The position numbers were made by a program, and so were the translations under genes. The notes under the pieces are model-generated. The model had not been told where the DNA came from. It ran no database searches and saw nothing but the letters and a program-made list of their open reading frames with translations. Below are positions 40,232 to 51,497 of a stretch of 64,000 nt of DNA, piece by piece. Source of the DNA: Lingula anatina (Eukaryota; Brachiopoda; Lingulata; Lingulida; Lingulidae); assembly GCF_001039355.2 (NCBI RefSeq), contig NW_019774292.1, positions 1-64,000 of the forward strand, read 5' to 3'. Each line of letters starts with the position of its first letter. Position 1 is the first letter of the stretch.

Positions 40232-42785
40232 AAATCTTGGTTTCCCTGCTCAGAGGACATCCTGGTTGGCTGGGAATAATAGACTGTCAGCCTCACCCAA
40301 CTGACCAGTGGACTGACCTACTGACTGATATCCTTACAAAATTCTTCCAAATATTTGTAAAAATCAGGGATTTGCTGTTCCATGTTGACCACTGCTAGGT
40401 ATCCACACCTGCCTATAGATGGCGTTACTGGGACATTCAATATAGAAACGCACCTCAGTAGAGATGAACATCAGAGCACTACTTGCTATCCCAGCAGCCA
40501 ATGCATTAAGGCCCGTAGCATGATCAAGTGTTTTGTGAAATCCATCATAGTTTTTCTGCAGAGACTGACAATTATCAAGTGCCATGAAAGGATCTACAGA
40601 GTGGCCCTGCTATGTTAAAATCCAGGGGAGGGAGAGGGAGAGAGGGGGGTATACACCTGCTATCAAAGTGCACAGAAGACTGCAAAACAGTGCCCATGTT
40701 TTGATTTTTTTTTTTTTTTTTTTTTCATTTTATTTATGGATATTTTGTAATATTTGCTCATTTTTTCTGTAAATGTATAGTAAAGGGGTAACTGAAAAAC
40801 ATTAAAATACATGAAGTAGGCTATTAAGGAGGAACCTTTGTACATTAATAAGATGTGGGTGTAATCACAAAGGCACAGAAAAGTTCTAAATGGGTGTATT
40901 TCTAGTCTCAAGTTGATTTGGATTAGCCCAACTTTCAAAGTGGGGACACAGAGCAAGTGCAAATGTATCGTGTTTTCTAGTCTATGGTGTAAATTAAGCG
41001 TTTTGGTGTGTGTATTAAGACGGTACATGTTGACAGCATTACAGATGTACTTGTATATATCAGCTATATGATCAATACTGCAGATGTGATAGTAGGTAAC
41101 TAGTGACAGTGTTAATGTAAAGCCATGTTGCTTGCATGTATAAAAGAGACAATGTAGCACCTGTTGTCAGGTAAATTAATAGACAATTTATAAGTGTTGA
41201 CTGTATGCCATAGAGATAACCAAGCCAGTCTGAAGACTGTGAGAGCTGTGGTTGCTCATGCCTGGTTCATTTTACTGCATGTAGCTGCTGTCTCATTAGT
41301 TATGTTTAGTTATTTATTAATGATACCTTCATTCATGTATCTATTTGATCTTTAAATATGAACACTTTGCTCTTAGTTTGCTTGCCAATAAGAAGTCCCT
41401 CTTGTGCAGTAGGTAGATAGAACGGATTCCAGGAAAACCAGAACAACTTATACCTCCACCCTAAAGCCATATTCTCTGTGGTAAATGTTATTTCAGGATG
41501 ACTGCTTCACACACTAGCAGCGCCAGGATTTCAAAATTGAGATATGGATAAGTTTATTCCACACATTTTATGTATATCTTTTGCATCCAATTTGAAGAAA
41601 AAAAAAAAGAATTTACCTGGGACCACTGTGCATTATAGTTTCAATTCCATATTCCATGTTATATGTAAGAGTTTACTGTGCTACATGGAATCAGTCAGAT
41701 ATGTGTCAGAATTCAATTTCGTATTCCTAGGAGAGGTATTTCACTGTCAGAAATGTGTTTAGATCATTCATTGTGGCAGTCTTAGTAAACTTTTCATATC
41801 ATTAACCGATGATCCGTGTATTGTAATTGTGCAGATTGTAGAGCTTAGTAATGTAAATATGTAAAATATTCTGGAGAAATCTTCTCTATTGCATACTGAA
41901 TGGCTAGGATCAAATTATTGTACAGTGTCATGGTCCTTGGTGTATTTTTGTTTATAGTGTAAATATGTTATTTTTGTCAAAGGGCAGTGCGGTCAATGCA
42001 AATATAATGTATAAATGTGAGGATACAGTTAAAATATGTGTGCTGACAGTTACATGTAGTAATTGCTGTGGTGCTTCCTAGGACGTGTAAAGTTAGGGGC
42101 CTAGTTACAGAATGCTTGCACTTGACTTAAACTTTTTATTTTGTTAACTAATTTCTGTAAGAATGTGCAGAATTCAGAAGCTAGGCTTTCCATAGTAATA
42201 ACTGGATAACCTTCAGTTCACTCTAGCACCCCACTCTGTTCTCCTGCACTCTACTGGGATGGAGTAAAATAACAGTTTAGAATATAAATGCCACTTGTCC
42301 TAACTAACATGTACATATTTCCAATCCAAACTAAACTGGTAATTTATACTTAATAAGTACCTTTAGACTTAGGACAGTGAAACTTAAAAACATGTTTACT
42401 TACCAAGTTGTGAAAGGAAGAACATAGACGCTTTTGGTGTACAAAAGATTTACTTGATATTCTCAATTTTACAATCATAAGACGCCTTTTCTTGATTAGG
42501 AAAGAGCACATCATGTGTCTGGAAAGACCACGAAGAAAAAGAAATTAGTTACTTTTGGTTGTCACCTGCCGATAATTATTATTGTAATGTTTATTGTTGT
42601 TTTCAGTTAATGTGAGGTATACGTGTTTTTGGTTATTTTGTGACTAATGCCGAATGCAATTTGTGGAACATCAGGTCACGTGCAAAGAAATTCCATGACA
42701 TTTTTTTCTCTTTTTTAGTTTAAGATGTATTTTGTCATTTGCTTCATAAAAGTCAAATAAACTACTCAACCTGTGACAGTACTTT
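40232..42785 (+). other. Probable long 3' UTR of the TRIM gene
   Basis: About 2.5 kb without a plausible gene, ending near AATAAA at 42756-42761. It includes a poly-T tract (40707-40725) and two TGTAAATA octamers (41852-41859, 41958-41965), which match the Pumilio recognition element. A 165-codon frame on the minus strand (40663-41160) has no domain and runs into the poly-T complement, so I treat it as chance. Confidence 0.55.
42756..42761 (+). terminator. Polyadenylation signal, TRIM gene
   Basis: AATAAA followed about 15 bases later by a CTGTGACAG stretch and T-rich sequence. It is the last good signal before the duplicated promoter of the next gene. Confidence 0.4.
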
Positions 42786-42939
42786 CATTTTACTCTATCA
42801 ACACCTCACCAATAAATGAACAAATTCACAAAGAACGAATAATCATGTCAAGGAAAAAAGCAATTCCAGATTTTGGAATCCCGGTCCGCTTACCTCTCTA
42901 TGCTGTGTCTTAGTCTTAAAACGAAGGGAAACTACAACC

Positions 42940-44245
42940 AGAATATGTGACTCTCACGACTTCCAAAGTTTTAAAAATGTGTCAGTTATTTCTGCAATTT
43001 TAAGCGCTTATTGTCCCTAAAAACGAATGCTACAGTTGTACATGCGCGTGTCGTGCAAATAAAAAAAAACGCGTGGGAAGAATGAGTGCAAAATTCAGGT
43101 TTTTATTTCATTTTATTTCGTAAATCTATATCGGTGCTGTGAGTTTTGCTGTCAACGTTTTTCTCAACACGTTCTATTTAAGTTGTTCACAAAAACTCTA
43201 GATATACATGTAGTTCCCGAGAGTAAGGGGCAGGTTAACGGTACACATGTACCTATCTATGGACGATTAATAAATATATTTCTACATTAAGGTCCATGTA
43301 TACTGGCATCTCGTGCCATTCAAGGACAAGTTACATCGGGAGTGAGAAAATATCGTGTTACCTGTCAATAAAGTGCAGGTGTACCCCTCACGTCCCGCGT
43401 CTGTCGAGGACACGAGTCACCGTCAGGTAGAACATGTCCTTGATGATCTAGTTTGTATCTTTTGCGTTCCGAAAATTAAATCATTTATTTTTATTCGTTT
43501 ATCTATTTATTCTTCGTGGTGAAAAAATGCCTTGATGTTTTTGTGCGTCTCCCTCAGTGGTTACTAACGGCGTTAGTGTATTTTAGCTGTTTAGAGCGAA
43601 AATAGCCTTTTTTTTTTTTTTTTTTTTTTTTTGCTTTGGGCGATTTTAATCTTTTTGATGTTAAAAGAGAAATAATGAGCGGGTAAAATCTGTTTTTGTT
43701 TTCTGTTTGAATTTTTATGGTTGTCATGGTGGATTATCTGTCATCTCGCACACTAGTGTTGGTCTGATGTCACGTGACACGACGGCGACACTGTATATGT
43801 AACATTTATATAAGTAAACGGAAATAAATTTTTGTTATTTGCTCCTCACATTTGCAGAACATGTTTTCAATAGTAAAACAGGTAAACAGTTGGACACTGT
43901 ACTTAATCCCCGTCTTTAATTAGCCTTTTGGGAAGTTTGTTTTAATTTTTTATGAAAACTTATAAGCCCAGGGCTTTGTTTCTATGACTTTGGTCCTTTT
44001 ACTATCAGTCACCTTAAAACAATCACGTTTTCAGTGGCGTTACTAATCAAATTGAATAAGCAATAAATAGATCTAGTGGTAAGAAACCTGGTTTACTGTA
44101 AGATAAAGGTGAGACGCGCAGCTGAGGTATCAGACGCTCCTTATCTCAGGTTGGAGTATTATGTGAAGCAGTTCACGGTCTACCCGAGTAGTGTAGTGGT
44201 GTCACATACCAAGTCGCCGTCATGAAGTTTCCCATCTTCTGCGTG
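42940..44245 (+). repeat. Tandem duplication, copy 1 (decoy promoter and first exon)
   Basis: Copy of the region 44246-45370 that carries the promoter, 5' UTR and first codons of WSC gene A. The last ~215 bp (44030-44244) are almost identical to 45155-45369, including ATGAAGTTTCCxATCTTCTGCGTG; similarity stops dead at 44245. After that point the frame opened at 44222 runs only 32 codons and has no splice donor in place. The 5' part (42940-43560) is much more diverged. Copy 1 has about 130 bp (near 43895-44025) missing from copy 2, and a longer poly-T run (43610-43632). Both copies carry the GTCACGTGAC palindrome (43769-43778). Confidence 0.85.
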
Positions 44246-45370
44246 AATAGTGCCCTTCAAGTCGAATGTTTCTACAAATTCAAGCGTTTATTGCCATTGA
44301 AAATTAATACTGTTTGATTAAAATATGCGCAAAGATAATTCAGGGTTTTATTCATTTTATATCGCAACAAGAAGAGTCTATATTGGTGCTTTCAGTTAAA
44401 GGGTTTGTTGGCAACGTTGTATAAAAGTTGTTCACAGTGTCAATATAGTGCCAATAGACAAGGGAAAGGTGAGCTGCGCACATGTAACTACAGGATGTAC
44501 ATATATCTGTGGACGATTAATAAATATATTTACACATTAAGGTACATGTATACTGGCATGTCGTTCGGTTCAAGGACAGGTAACACCATGAGTGAGAAAA
44601 TGTCGTGTCACCTGTCTTCAAAGTTTAGGTGTACAATGTAGGCCCTACACGTCACGTCCCGCGTCGGTCAAGGACACCAGTCACCGTCAGGTAGAACATC
44701 CCCTTGTTGATCTAGTTTGTATCTTTTGCCATCTGAACGTTTAATTAATTATTTTAATTCGTTTATTTATTTATTGTCAGGAGTGAGAAAAGGTCTTGAT
44801 GTTTTTGTGTGTCTCTCTAAGTGGTTAGCGACTGTGTAAGCGTATTTTAACTTTTTAAAGCGAAAATAGTCATTTTTTTTATTGCTTTGAGCGATTTTAA
44901 TCTTTTTGATGTTAAAAGAGAAATAATGAGCGGGTAAAATCTGTTTTTGTTTTCTGTTTGAATTTTTATGGTTGTCATGGTGGATTATCTGTCATCTCGC
45001 ACACTAGTGTTGGTCTGATGTCACGTGACACGACGGCGCCACTTTATATGTAACATTTATATAAATAAACGGAAATAAATTTTTGTTATTTGCTCCTCAC
45101 ATTTGCAGAAAATGTTTCCAATAGTAAAACAGGCTAACAGTTTAAAACTATCACGTTTTCAGTGTCGTTACTAATCAAATCGAATAAGCAATAAATAGAT
45201 CTAGTGGTAAGAAACCTGGTTTACTGTAAGATAAAGGTGAGACGCGCAGCTGAGGTATCAGACGCTCCTTATCTCAGGTTGGAGTATTATGTGAAGCAGT
45301 TCACGGTCTACCCGAGTAGTGTAGTGGTGTCACATACCAAGTCGCCGTCATGAAGTTTCCTATCTTCTGC
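44246..45370 (+). repeat. Tandem duplication, copy 2 (functional promoter and first exon)
   Basis: The downstream copy leads into the intact first exon of gene A. GTCACGTGAC lies at 45020-45029. A GATAAAGG TATA-like motif (45230-45237) stands about 28 bp before ATCAGACG (45257-45264), a possible initiator, which would give a 5' UTR of about 90 bases. Confidence 0.8.
45230..45264 (+). promoter_or_regulatory. Candidate core promoter of gene A
   Basis: GATAAAGG at 45230 and TCAGACG at about 45258 have TATA-initiator spacing. Both are conserved in the upstream duplicate. The TATA element is non-canonical, so this is tentative. Confidence 0.3.
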
Positions 45371-48300
45371 GTGGGCTTCTTGCTAGTTTTGAGCAAAGTA
45401 AGTTTTTTCTGTTAAATGTTGTTTATTCTTAACATAATATGGACATCACATTCGTCTTATTAGATCATAGTAAATGTGACGGATTTGTTAACTTTTGAGC
45501 CGTATATATTGTACGTGTAAGACCAAGCATTAGTTAAAACTTTAAGTTAAAAACGTTCAAAACAATCACCAACCTTATATTCTGGAGGAAATATTCTCAG
45601 GTCGCCGACGGTCGCCCCCCTTCCCTGTACAGCCAGCGTACGGAGAGAGCCTCTGGAGGTAGCTATATATAGTATACAGAATACAGAGGGGTGACACACG
45701 TGGTCCACCATTTTGCTTTAAAGTGAACAACCGCTGGATGTGTTAGGTTTTGTAATTAGTATTTTGTTGAAAACTGGTTATGTCAAGTTAGTGTCTTTAC
45801 TACAGGTTTATAGACCAGTGATTTGTCCTAGCATGAAAATTTGTCACTGGCAATTAACCGCGAATCACTTTTTACGAACGGGTCACCCAGTTCACATAGC
45901 GCACTATTCACACAGGTTGTGCAATGCATTTGTCACCCCTCTGTACTTGTTGATTGATGTTTTAACTTGCTGTACGTTTGGAGTTCAAGGAGTAGGCATA
46001 ATTGAAAAGACCTAATTAAAAAAAATGCAATTTTTGTCAAAATTTCTTTTCCAAAAATGAATAAAACAGATGGTCACAGGTGTAAGGAAGTCGATATTGC
46101 AGGCCTATTTTCCTGCAAGATAAGTAAGAGTTTTTTTGTATGTGTGTCTGTCTGCTTTTTGAGACGTGTATTTTATTCAGTTTTATATACAGTACTTTAT
46201 ATTCTGAGCACCTATGTTCTGTTGTGAAAGTTGTCAAAGCCGAACTAAAAGAGTGGTTCTTTTATCCCTCTGGACCTTCTTCTTTATAAAGCGTTCCCGA
46301 AGATACATTACGGGTGAGAAATTGGTGTCAACGCATAAGTCTTTCTGAAGACTAGATTACATTTGGCACGGACGCTACACGATGAAATCGTATATGATTT
46401 TCTGCGCGTGTCATGCATTTAAGCTGGTTGCACTTAGCGGGAGTCCCCTCAGAGTTGGATCGATCCATGAAGTTTATGGGAATGGGGCCCAAAAATTCAA
46501 ATCCCTGAATTGAGTAGTGTACAGTGAACGACGCTCGCCTCCATGGCCGCATGCACAACCCAAGTTGATCCGTGGACTAACAGATCCGCGAGTCAAATAT
46601 GGCCGACCCACTTAAAAGATTACCACGTAATCCCGCAGGGAATCTATTCACTGTCTATTAAGGGATTATGTGCCCAGCTTTCGAATGGGTGGGCCGTATT
46701 TGATCCGCGGATCTGTTAGTCCTCGGATCAAATTGCTCTGAAGGCGCCCTATGACTGGCATACACCACCGTAAACGTTACTGAGACTGTCAAAAGACACA
46801 TTCCGAGTGTAGAACAAATTGGTATTTCAGGTATCCCCGGGTATCTTGGTTGTTATGAAGACAAAGGCGACGATGACACGATATTTGAAGAAGACTCAGA
46901 GTGGGAGGACGAGAAAATGACCGTTACAAAGTAGGTGTGCGTGCGCGCGCCTGTGTGTGTGCATTTTATTATTATTATTTTGTCATCATTTTGAGCGAAA
47001 AGAAAATATGGTTTTAAATTTAAATTGTTAAATTTGAATTATTGTCCATATGCATCAGTAAATTATCCATAAGAAATGTTTTACATCACAGATGTAATCA
47101 CCTCATAGATGTTGAATGATTACGCTGAAACCAAACAATTAAAGTAAATAACAAAAAGTAACAATATCCTCATGTATCCAGCGGGGCTACAAAATATATA
47201 CTTACATTCATACATATAGATCAGATCAACATCTTTAACAGATAAAAACTCATAGGACATGAGACCAAACCATCTGTTACATACCCCATTGTACGTACAG
47301 TGACCAGTGCGTCTATTGCCTTTAACGTTTATCTTCTTTTACCCACGTGACACCCGGTTCATCCACTTTTGCCAAACGGTAAGAAGCCCCACTTTCAGGT
47401 GGTTTCAGACACAACGCTCTCTATTAGTATAAGAATATCCCAACACGTTTACCTGAATTTCAGCGACGCCAATCAAGGGCCAGGCAACCACACCACAATA
47501 GTATACATGTCTATATACGGTACAATAAATTACGGAAAACCAAATGCGCACTTGTGATTGGTGCTGCGAACTTTATTCACACATCCCGCTAGTGCTGAAA
47601 TAAGACTAAGGACAGTTACTAATATCAACATCATTAATATTTATACCCCATCAGGTGCATTCAGTATTGTCAGAAGGAAGGTTATGTCCTCGCAGCACTG
47701 AAGGACGGAGACACGTGCTACTGTGGCCGAGCCGAGGTCAACTACAAGAAATACGGTACCAAGAAATGTAAAACCAAATGCGCAGGAGACGATGCGCAGA
47801 TCTGTGGAGAGGAAGATGAGGTGTCAGTTTATAACGGTGAGTGGGGCGACGTCATTCGGAAAGGCAACCTACACTACTCCCTGCACTTGCATTTTGTTAC
47901 GGTATCATACGCGTACGGTACCTTATGCTTTCCGTCAACTGATTATTGGATTTTCCTAGTGAAGGCAGTGAAGAATAACAAATAGATTTATCAATTGTTT
48001 TTTGGGTTGTACTGTAAAGCAATTTCTTACAGACTATCAGTTTACGTTTGGATATCAAAGATATACATTTAGGATTCTTAGAACTTCTAGGGACCTGAAG
48101 AAACCATTCTTCTACAGTGATGAAGTTTCTTGCATATATAAAAACTAGTTTAAGTTTCACCTTTTATTTTATCGCGTTAATTGTTTACAGTGTCAGCAAC
48201 AGTGGCGACCTCTGGCGCACTTGCAGGTACGTTTATATGTTCATGGGTTTTTTTCAAAAAGATTATTTGTATCATAAATGACATTTTAAATAATAACCAG

Positions 48301-50472
48301 ATTTTGGCTGTAAAAGAACATTAATCCCGCGGAAAGTTCAGAATGCCGGCGGCCTAAATGAAGACTTAAACTATCAAAAATAGAGCATACAAAGTTAAAG
48401 TGCAGCCACGACTTAACAAAGAAAAGCGATAATTTTCATCTCAATGTACATAGAAATAATGGGCACATGGAGTTTCTGAGGGTTTTTTTTTTAATTCAGC
48501 TTCCCGTTTTTATTTAGGAATTAAGTTGCAATTTAAATTTTACTCGATTTGAATGCATTGCATTTAGTTTTGACGATATTCCATCGTATTGTTTTTAAAC
48601 AAATACTGAAAATTTAAGGCTGCCGAAGCACGCTTTGCCATTTTTTTTACTTTCAACTAAACTTTGAAATATAGAGAGTTTATAAGTGAGTAAAGAGAGT
48701 TTCTAAGTGAGTAAAGAAATTATTATTATTATTATTATTATTATCACAAAGAGTGTCCCAAGATCCCTTCCATACCAAACGGCGAGATCAAGCAGGGTAT
48801 GGTTCTGGCTGACGGCGCCATGATAACGTTCAGGTGTAATGACGGCCACAGGCTGTGTGGGCCCAGGACACTCACCTGTGTCACCCCTCCCATGGGGAAG
48901 CCTGTCTGGGACCAAGCCTTACCTACATGTGAACGTATGTACTTCCTTGATGGAGTGGTCATCTGCATTTTATCACATTCTTTTTGTATGAATCAATTGA
49001 CGTGATGTGGTTTCTTGAAAATGAAAATACGTTTATATGAAATGTTCATAGATAACGAACATTCCTTTCTATGTGAAAAAGGGAAAAACTGATGGTAAAG
49101 GGATTATATTTTTACAATTCTATCACACACAAATTAAGTTCAGCCAAATAACCATTACAGAATGATAGGATAATGTACAGTTTGTATTTTCCGATATGTA
49201 TGTATTACTAAGAGTTGGAGGGGGGAGGGCTTGCAAAATCACATTTCAGTTAAACAAATACAACAAAATATTTTTTATAAAAAGCAGACAGTTTCTTACC
49301 CTGATAAAATAAAGGACATCACTTAAGATTAAAATATTCAATTTCAAAATTTCCCCTCCAGGAATTCCCGGCTATGTTGGCTGTTTTGACAATGAGGACA
49401 CTGAGCCGTTCTTGTTTGATCTGAACACTGAGTGGAGTGATGACGCCATGACAGTGGAGAAATGTATCTCAAGGTGTTCCACAGAAGGTTTCAGCTTTGC
49501 AGGTACACCAACAAATTTCATTCTTTAACAGCACTTTCAAGACAGGTTTTATTTATATACATCTTGTGCCCATTGCAAGAATTAGACGAGGAAACCATAG
49601 TGGTGTAGATATTCTTCATTTTGGAATTATTTTGAAAATGTATATAGGCCTAAACATGAATGACGGTAATTAGTATATTTTGGCTCCATTTTTGAGTAAA
49701 GATGAGATAATCAAAAATACCAGCACAGTTGCTAGTTGGGATTCGATAAAAAAAACTGTCTACGCATCCCTTTGCAGCTGTTTTTCGAGAAAATGAAATC
49801 TATTCATTTTTATTCAAGTTAAAAAATGACAAATGTTTCTGTAGGTCTTATGGACGGAGACGAGTGTTACTGCGCCAAGACCGGTCTCAATTTCACGGCA
49901 TATGGTCGTAAGCGGTGTGAGGACAGGTGTGAGGGAGACGCTACCCAGGTGTGTGGAGAGGACGACGACCAGGTGTCCGTTTATGACGGTATGTTGGTTT
50001 TCAATTTTCCAGGTGTAATATCCCTATTTTAATACTTAAAACTATCAATAATATATTGCAGTTTTTCGATAGGTTATGAATTTGAAATATTTATCATGTA
50101 TAGTCATCAAAATGCCAAGACAATGAAATAAGCTTTGGATAATTAAGTCAGATTTTCTTACATGAACCTCATAAAATTTAGTCCTGTGAACTCCGTAGTC
50201 AGTTAATCAACATCACATCAAGACAAAAACGCAGGTTGACAGGAATATAGTACTTTAGTACGTACATATGTACAGTTCATGTGCAAGATCAGATAACATA
50301 TTTTATGGTAATGGTAAGTCTTATGTTTTCTTTGACCATGCACTGGTTTACGAGCGTTTTACATCATAATTGCACAATTATAACTTGAATTTCTTCTGAT
50401 TGTTATATTGTAGTGGTTTGGTACAACATGGTGTCCAATGCTGGTAACGGAACGGTCCCTGTCATTGGTTGA
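45350..50472 (+). CDS. Gene A: secreted WSC-CCP-WSC protein (316 aa)
   Basis: Nine coding exons: 45350-45397, 45601-45658, 46831-46930, 47655-47836, 48191-48226, 48752-48934, 49362-49502, 49845-49988, 50414-50472; total 951 nt in frame. Residues 1-16 (MKFPIFCVGFLLVLSK) are a signal peptide that runs into exon 2. WSC1 is about 36-129, a short Ala/Thr linker 130-141, one sushi/CCP 142-202 (CPKIPNG to PTCE), WSC2 203-297, and a 19-residue tail ends VPVIG. Each WSC shows the family pattern CYCG/CYCA, then C...C.GD...CGE and VSVYNG/VSVYDG. WSC is a putative carbohydrate-binding module; CCP mediates extracellular binding. No membrane segment is seen, so secretion is likely. The splice acceptor of the CCP exon (CACAAAG) is weak, preceded by an ATT repeat. 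The last exon is short and ends inside a 28-bp repeat, so it is the least certain. Confidence 0.85.
46410..46492. mobile_element. GATCGATCC-family MITE fragment (right end)
   Basis: TTTAAGCTGGTTGCACTTAG, GGGAGTCCCCTCAGAG and GGATCGATCC followed by TATGGGAATGGGGCCC match the right half of the element at 8362-8593. Confidence 0.5.
46566..46730. mobile_element. Palindromic MITE, GGACTAACAGATCCGCG family, copy 1
   Basis: The left arm GATCCGTGGACTAACAGATC, continuing to CAAATATGGCC, is mirrored by the right arm, which ends GATCTGTTAGTCCTCGGATC. The inverted termini are about 38 bp. A second copy lies at 59752-59911. Confidence 0.8.
48719..48744. repeat. (ATT)n microsatellite
   Basis: Eight ATT units placed directly before the weak acceptor of the CCP exon of gene A. 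It replaces the usual pyrimidine tract. Confidence 0.85.
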
Positions 50473-50566
50473 TAATGAAACGGAACCCCTCATTGGTTGA
50501 TAATGAAACGGAACCCCTCATTGGTTGATAATGAAACGGAACTCCTCATTGGTTGATAACGCAGAA
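50461..50566 (+). repeat. 28-bp minisatellite overlapping the stop codon of gene A
   Basis: Nearly four copies of a unit starting CATTGGTTGATAATGAAACG plus eight bases (starts at 50463, 50491, 50519, 50547). The first copy contains the TGA stop (50470-50472). A 28-bp unit shifts frame each time, so expansion cannot extend the protein in a single frame. Confidence 0.85.
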
Positions 50567-50681
50567 ATAACCACCATAGCTGTAGTAGTAACGTAGTAAC
50601 TAATTGATGTTGGAATTCCAAATGACGCATGGTTTTTCTGGTTGTTATTTTGTAACGAAGCAAAAATTAGGCACTAATGTG

Positions 50682-50687
50682 AATAAA
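50682..50687 (+). terminator. Polyadenylation signal of gene A
   Basis: AATAAA about 210 bases after the stop, followed by a nine-base A run and T-rich sequence. Confidence 0.6.
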
Positions 50688-50907
50688 ATGAAAAAAAAAT
50701 GCTTTTCATTGCATTTGTTTTCCTTCTTTGCCAGTTATGACAAATGTGGAAGAAATTTGATATAAGCAGTGCAAGAAGGGATGTCCATCGGACAGAAATG
50801 CGGCAATATGTTACCCGTGCTAAAACAACGATTGCGATTACAAATACTAGATATGAAATTCATAAAATGAGACCGGTCTTCACTGGTGTACACAGGTTAT
50901 CAATAAA

Positions 50908-51115
50908 AGTTGGAAAAACTTCTGTTGCCGGTGTAACGAAACTGAGGGTCCGTGTAACAGAAAGTCCACCCTCCATATAGTTATAATGGTAAGGGTTAGT
51001 CTGATCTAAGTGGGTCAAAATCTAGGGCGAGGCTCACCTGTACAAATGAATGGGAAGCAGACTCTCTGTTATGGGGGATTCTCTGTCACGTTACACCGGC
51101 TTTTGTTTCCACCCC
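50908..51115. mobile_element. MITE with GCCGGTGTAACG termini
   Basis: TTGGAAAAACTTCTGTTGCC followed by GGTGTAACGAAACTGAG at the left is mirrored at the right (CACGTTACACCGGC, then TTTTGTTTCCACCC). A second mirrored block (TAACAGAAAGTC against the complement of GACTCTCTGTTA) extends the arms to about 60 bp. It lies between the convergent genes A and B and explains the 78-codon frame at 50744-50980. Confidence 0.7.
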
Positions 51116-51386
51116 CACCCCCCTCCCACCGCCGCCGATAATACATGTACTAGAGGTATATGAAATATAGTTCTGTGGACCTCAGAATATTTCCCCTCTT
51201 CAGGTAGTGAGTGTTTCACTAAGACAAAGAACATGCCACCCTTTGAATATGATTACAGTTTTCTTATTTATCCAGAACGAAATTATACATTTCAATAATC
51301 CGTGAGTTAGGTTTACGATGCTGGCATCATAGCAAGAAGAGAAATAAAAAACGACACATTTCAAATCAATAACTCTTACAAAACCT

Positions 51387-51392
51387 TTTATT
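51387..51392 (-). terminator. Polyadenylation signal of gene B
   Basis: AATAAA on the minus strand about 106 bases after the stop codon at 51498, with T-rich sequence downstream. Confidence 0.6.
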
Positions 51393-51497
51393 CAGTCGGA
51401 TACCTTGCTTACAGCCCAGTTTCTGTCAATTCTCAAACCATACTACTGATACCAATGACCTATCATATCATTTATGTCTAGCTTATGGCATCCCTGT

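Larger units (their letters stand above)
45659..46830 (+). other. Intron 2 of gene A
   Basis: Contains a right-end fragment of the GATCGATCC element family (46410-46492) and a complete palindromic element (46566-46730) that ends 100 bp before the acceptor. The open frames 45740-46015 and 46037-46237 show no domain. Confidence 0.7.

Noticed and set aside
40663-41160. 165-codon frame on the minus strand
   Set aside because: It lies antisense to the TRIM 3' UTR, ends in a poly-Lys run from the poly-T tract, and has no domain or neighbouring splice support. It is long for chance, so transcript data could still change this.
50461-50566. CRISPR-like repeats
   Set aside because: The 28-bp units are directly adjacent with no spacers, and the DNA is animal.
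50744-50980. 78-codon frame between genes A and B
   Set aside because: Its second half is the arm of the inverted-repeat element 50908-51115, and it lies after the poly(A) signal of gene A.
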